Of a stretch of DNA of 64,000 nt, positions 60,402 through 64,000 are shown piece by piece (the first letter of the stretch is position 1; the number at the start of each line of letters is the position of its first letter). Position numbers and translations under genes: made by a program. The notes below the pieces were generated by a model. The model was given only the letters and a program-made list of their open reading frames with translations, searched no databases and had not been told where the DNA came from. The stretch spans positions 124,001 through 188,000 of the forward strand of contig NZ_VUYU01000002.1 in assembly GCF_011682065.1 (NCBI RefSeq). Direction: 5' to 3'. The DNA comes from Massilia rubra (GTDB lineage Bacteria > Pseudomonadota > Gammaproteobacteria > Burkholderiales > Burkholderiaceae_D).

Positions 60402-63400
60402 ATGACTTCAAGAACCCATCACGCTTTCCGCCCGCGCTGCCGCGTCACGCCCATCGCCATGGCCGTCGGCCTCGCGTTGCTCTCGCTGTCGAGCGCCCAC
60501 GCGCAAAACGCGCCGGCCGCCCAGCCTGCCCAGCCGCCCGCAGGGCAGCCGACTGCGGCACCAACGCCGGTCGCGGCAACACCAGCCGAGCAGGCCGCCG
60601 GCGCCGCCCCGACCAAAGTCGTGGTCACCGGTTTTCGCTACGCGATCGAGAAAAGCCTCGACCAGAAGCGCGAAGCCAATTCGATCGTCGAGGTCGTGAC
60701 TGCCGAAGACGTCGGTAAATTCCCGGACAAGAACGTGGCCGACGCCCTGCAGCGCGTGCCCGGTGTCGTCGTCACCCGCAGCGGCGGCGAAGGCAAGAAC
60801 GTCAGCGTGCGCGGCCTGTCGTCCGACCTGACCCTGACCCAGTTGAATGGCAACTACGTCGCCACCGCCGAATCGAACGGCGATCCGTCGCGTTCGTTCA
60901 ACTACATGCTGATGCCGTCGAATATGCTCTCCAGCGCCGAGTTGTACAAGACGTCCGAAGCGCGCTTCGACGAAGGCGGCATCGGCGGCACGGTGATCCT
61001 GCGCACGCGCCGTCCGCTGGACGTCAAGTCGGGCTCCGGCTTCGTCAACGCCGAGGGCACCTGGGCCGACACCACCAAAAAGACCGACCCCCAGTTCTCC
61101 GGCCAGTACGCCTGGCACGACGAGAGCAACCGCATCGGCATGTTGGTCGGCTACACCCAGCAAAAGCGTACCACGCGCACGATGGGCGCCAGCACCGAGA
61201 ACTGGCAGTGGTATGCCGACAGCTACAAGACGCAGCCGCCGGTCGGCGCGGACGGCAAGCCATCGAACCTCAATTCGTTCTGGTGGGGCCAGTCGGGCTT
61301 CTACGACCAGTCGGGCAAGTACTACAGCAAATTCGCGATGCCGACCTCGGTCAACCTGGACGTGCGTACCACCGAGCGCGAGCGCAAGGGCGGGCAGCTG
61401 ACCCTGCAGTTCAAGCCGCTGCGCAACCTCAACATGACGGCCAACTACTTCCGCTTCGACCTGCAGCAAAATTCCCAGCTGAACCAGCTGAAGGTCCCGG
61501 AATGGAATATCGCTCGCTACGACGGCGACGGCAACTGGCCGGGCGGACGCCTGCTCGACGGCCTGAGCTTCGACCCGAGCGGCACCATCGTCACCGGCGC
61601 GCAGTACAGCGCGCATCCGGGCAAAAAGTATTACTGCAACAGCGCGCAGGCCGGCGCGGGCGGCCTGGCCAATACCGGCGGCTTCGGCCCCGACGACTGC
61701 ACCGTCCCGACACCGCAGATCACCGGCGGCTACAGCCGCGAGCGCGCGCTCTCGCAGACCGCCGACCTCGACATAGAATGGAAGGGCACATCGATCGACG
61801 CCACCTTCAAGGGCGGCCGCACCTGGGCCAAAGGCGGTCCGGAACTGCAGTTCGGCATGCCGATCAAGCCGCGCATGCAAAATGCGGACAGCAGCTGGGT
61901 ACTCGGCAACACCGCGACCTCGTGGGACGTGTCGGGCACGCCGTCCATGACCTTCGCGCCGCAACTGATGCAAAACCTGCGCAACGGCATCGGCGAGATC
62001 GACCTGGGCTCGACCTCGTCGTCGTGGACCCGCAACAGCACCAAGCAGGACTACGCCCAGGCCGACCTGACCTGGCATGCCGACAGCAACTGGCTCGACT
62101 CGGTCCAGTTCGGTGCCAAGTACCGTGACGGCGGCACCAGCCGCAGCACCGGCAACAACTACTGGGCCTGCAAGGGGCTCGACGCCGGCCAGTACGACAA
62201 CCGCTACCAGAACGGCTGCGATGCGACGGCCAACAAGTTCCGTCCCGAATTCCTGTACGGCGAGTCGCTGGGCAACCTGACGGGCGGCCTCAAGGCCAGC
62301 GCCTTCCCAGCCATTAACTACCCGGCCTACATCTCGCACCTGAACCAGACCTATGGCCAGATGCAGACCCGTAACGAAGACAATTTCATCTACAACGTGA
62401 ATGAAAAGATCATGTCGGCGTACCTGCAGGCGAACTTCAAGACCGATCGCCTGCGCGGCAACCTGGGCTTGCGCGTGGTGCGCACCCGGCAGCACGCCGA
62501 TTCGACCGACAAGGTCGACTACTACAACGACTATTTCTTCGACGGTCCGGACGGCACGCCGGCACCTTGCCGCGCGGGTGGCCTGCCGGCCGCCGGCGCG
62601 CCCGCCGGTTCGGGCTGCACCAGCGGCTTCACGGTCGTACCGGACAGCCAGACCAATCCGGCCACCGGCCACGTCTCGACCTATGTGGTCAGCTCGCTCG
62701 AACGCAAGTACACCGACGTGCTGCCGAGCCTGAACGTCGCCTACGACCTCAGCGACACCCTGCTGCTGCGCGGAGCGGCCTCGAAGGTGGTGGCGCGTCC
62801 GAGCTACAACGACATCGGTGCGCCAGGCGCGCTGAACTACTACGGCCAGGAATACGTCAACGACCGCCGCCTGATCGGCGGAGGCGACCGCCAGGGCTGG
62901 TTCGGGGAGGGCAGCAACAAGGATCTCGAACCGTACCAGGCCACCCAGTACGACCTGGGCGTGGAGTGGTATTTCCACCGCGGCTCGGTGCTCGGCGCCG
63001 GCGTGTTCCGCAAGAACGTCCAGAACTTCGCGGTGCCTGTGGTGCGCGACGTCAACCTGAACATCGGCGGCGAATCGATCGCGGTGCAGAATTACGCCAC
63101 CAGCGCCGGCGGACGCGACGCGGTATCGAAAGGTGTCGAGCTGTACGCCCAGCACACCTTCCGCAACGGCGTCGGCTTCCAGGTCAACTACACGTACAAC
63201 AAGACCAACCAGGCCGCCATCACCCTGGCCGACGGCACCGAGATCGGCACCTCGCCGCTGGTGGGCAGCGCCAAGAACCAGGCCAACGTGACCCTGTTCT
63301 ACTCGACCGACAAGCTGATGCTGCGTGCGTCGTACAATCGCCGCGGCCAGGTGGTCAACGGCCTGATGAACGGCTTGAACGTGTATGAAGAGCCGTTCAG

Positions 63401-63578
63401 CCAGGTCGACCTGAATGCGGCGTATAACTTCACGCCGGAACTGAGCCTGACCGCGTCGATCCTGAACGCGACCGCGGAAGAATCGCGTTCCTACCTGGGC
63501 AGCGACACCAAGGCGCGCTTCTACGCCAACAGCTACGCCGGCCGCGTGGCGTATGTTGGCTTGAACTATAAGTTCTGA
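60402..63578 (+). CDS. TonB-dependent receptor (Xanthomonas/Caulobacter oligosaccharide-type)
   Basis: 1058 residues. A signal peptide (about 1-35) is followed by a Pro/Ala/Gln linker (about 36-75), a plug domain (VVVTGFRYAIEKSLDQKREA, then VEVVTAEDVGKFPDKNVADA, RVPGV and VSVRGL) and a 22-strand barrel ending in VGLNYKF with the C-terminal Phe. This is the TonB-Xanth-Caul group, usually importing glycans or other nutrients. AGGAG at 60391-60395 fixes ATG 60402. A strong terminator follows, and then a secreted protein gene (63714 onward) that may process the same substrate. Confidence 0.95.
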   Translation: MTSRTHHAFRPRCRVTPIAMAVGLALLSLSSAHAQNAPAAQPAQPPAGQPTAAPTPVAATPAEQAAGAAPTKVVVTGFRYAIEKSLDQKREANSIVEVVTAEDVGKFPDKNVADALQRVPGVVVTRSGGEGKNVSVRGLSSDLTLTQLNGNYVATAESNGDPSRSFNYMLMPSNMLSSAELYKTSEARFDEGGIGGTVILRTRRPLDVKSGSGFVNAEGTWADTTKKTDPQFSGQYAWHDESNRIGMLVGYTQQKRTTRTMGASTENWQWYADSYKTQPPVGADGKPSNLNSFWWGQSGFYDQSGKYYSKFAMPTSVNLDVRTTERERKGGQLTLQFKPLRNLNMTANYFRFDLQQNSQLNQLKVPEWNIARYDGDGNWPGGRLLDGLSFDPSGTIVTGAQYSAHPGKKYYCNSAQAGAGGLANTGGFGPDDCTVPTPQITGGYSRERALSQTADLDIEWKGTSIDATFKGGRTWAKGGPELQFGMPIKPRMQNADSSWVLGNTATSWDVSGTPSMTFAPQLMQNLRNGIGEIDLGSTSSSWTRNSTKQDYAQADLTWHADSNWLDSVQFGAKYRDGGTSRSTGNNYWACKGLDAGQYDNRYQNGCDATANKFRPEFLYGESLGNLTGGLKASAFPAINYPAYISHLNQTYGQMQTRNEDNFIYNVNEKIMSAYLQANFKTDRLRGNLGLRVVRTRQHADSTDKVDYYNDYFFDGPDGTPAPCRAGGLPAAGAPAGSGCTSGFTVVPDSQTNPATGHVSTYVVSSLERKYTDVLPSLNVAYDLSDTLLLRGAASKVVARPSYNDIGAPGALNYYGQEYVNDRRLIGGGDRQGWFGEGSNKDLEPYQATQYDLGVEWYFHRGSVLGAGVFRKNVQNFAVPVVRDVNLNIGGESIAVQNYATSAGGRDAVSKGVELYAQHTFRNGVGFQVNYTYNKTNQAAITLADGTEIGTSPLVGSAKNQANVTLFYSTDKLMLRASYNRRGQVVNGLMNGLNVYEEPFSQVDLNAAYNFTPELSLTASILNATAEESRSYLGSDTKARFYANSYAGRVAYVGLNYKF

Positions 63579-63587
63579 GTCCGCATC

Positions 63588-63629
63588 CACCCTCGCCGCG
63601 CCATCGGCGCGGCGAGGGTGTTCTTTTTT
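63588..63629 (+). terminator. Strong terminator after the TonB receptor
   Basis: A perfect 15-bp stem (CACCCTCGCCGCGCC with GGCGCGGCGAGGGTG), ATC loop, then TTCTTTTTTC. Confidence 0.95.
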
Positions 63630-63713
63630 CGGGACCGGTGTCGACCCTGCCGCGCGCCGCCCTCGATCCGGGTTCGCTGGCCGCCGCCCCACTCCACAGG
63701 AGATCGTCCTCAC

Positions 63714-64000
63714 ATGAACAACACGCACACCATCGTATCGACCGTGGCCATGCTGCTGGCCGGCGCCGCTGCCGCCGGCGCGGCCGAACCGCGTTTCTCG
63801 ACCTCGTTCGAAGCGGGCCAGCCCGCGCCCGCCACCCTGGCCGCCGAGGGCGTCAGGGTCGAACCCGGCGACGGCCCGGAGCGCCCCTATGCGGCCAAGC
63901 CGAGGGCCGGCTACAGCGGCGCGCGCGCGCTGCGCTACCGTGCCGCCGGCAAGGGCGGACGGCTGCAGCTGTTCCCGGTCGATATCGCGATCGGGCGCGA
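63714..64000 (+). CDS. Secreted protein, N-terminal part (possible GH92-type glycosidase)
   Basis: The first ~95 codons are present; the gene runs out of the window. A signal peptide (TVAMLLAGAAAAGA) is followed by FSTSFEAGQPAP and GYSGARALRYRAAGKGG. The SFE-x-G-x-P-x-P pattern and 'GARALRY' resemble the N-terminal sandwich of secreted family 92 alpha-mannosidases, which often neighbour TonB receptors. This is weak evidence, and other secreted families are possible. AGGAG at about 63698-63702, 11 bases before ATG 63714, sets the start. Confidence 0.6.
   Translation, partial: MNNTHTIVSTVAMLLAGAAAAGAAEPRFSTSFEAGQPAPATLAAEGVRVEPGDGPERPYAAKPRAGYSGARALRYRAAGKGGRLQLFPVDIAIGR

Overview
The window is high-GC chromosomal DNA of a betaproteobacterium, most likely an Oxalobacteraceae member close to Massilia. 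The assignment rests on the protein families present (chemoreceptors ending in WEEF pentapeptides, a TonB receptor of the Xanthomonas/Caulobacter type, many GGDEF/EAL proteins) and on gene order such as gloB - methyltransferase - rnhA - dnaQ - tRNA-Val and wrbA next to a YihY/BrkB gene. It was made by reading alone, without a database search. Coding density is high, and most of the window is ordinary metabolism and signalling.

Bases 1-9650 hold the most unusual locus. It has a complete carA-carB pair whose CarB has an extra C-terminal domain resembling nucleoside 2-deoxyribosyltransferases, followed by a methyl-accepting chemotaxis protein (MCP). Immediately upstream is the tail of a second copy of the same carB fusion, also followed by an MCP. 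The module [carB-NDT fusion + MCP] is therefore present twice in tandem, with stretches of identical DNA.

Bases 9660-24700 are mainly minus strand. They hold thyA, a threonine-aldolase-like gene, a 181-bp inverted-repeat element, an MsbA-like exporter, an AttH/FtsX-type permease pair with no adjacent ATPase, a DUF4124 protein, an FAD-linked 2-hydroxyacid oxidase, a DUF2069 protein and wrbA. On the plus strand are yihY and an orphan ribbon-helix-helix antitoxin. A DUF962 protein, an alpha/beta hydrolase and metY follow on the minus strand. Bases 24900-30900 carry a CBS-domain protein, a PhzF protein, a secreted propeller protein, an unknown gene, a SUKH (SMI1/KNR4) protein, and a GlxA-type regulator divergent from a secreted metallo-beta-lactamase-fold protein.

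Bases 30900-42300 are rich in cyclic-di-GMP genes: a periplasmic propeller-GGDEF protein, a REC-DUF3369-GGDIF-EAL response regulator, an HDOD protein and a PAS-GGDEF-EAL protein. aroC and an MFS transporter sit between them. A 163-bp MITE-like element (42364-42526) precedes an AidB-like acyl-CoA dehydrogenase, upp, an orphan Hpt protein, a cold-shock gene, and a LysR regulator divergent from aceB. Bases 49137-54756 encode a 1488-residue hybrid kinase ending in GGDEF-EAL, co-transcribed with a periplasmic binding protein.

Bases 54969-57920 are housekeeping genes ending in tRNA-Val(CAC). Next to the tRNA lies a decayed integrated element: an integrase remnant interrupted by an IS91-family transposase. 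The window ends with a large TonB-dependent receptor and the start of a secreted protein that may be a glycosidase.
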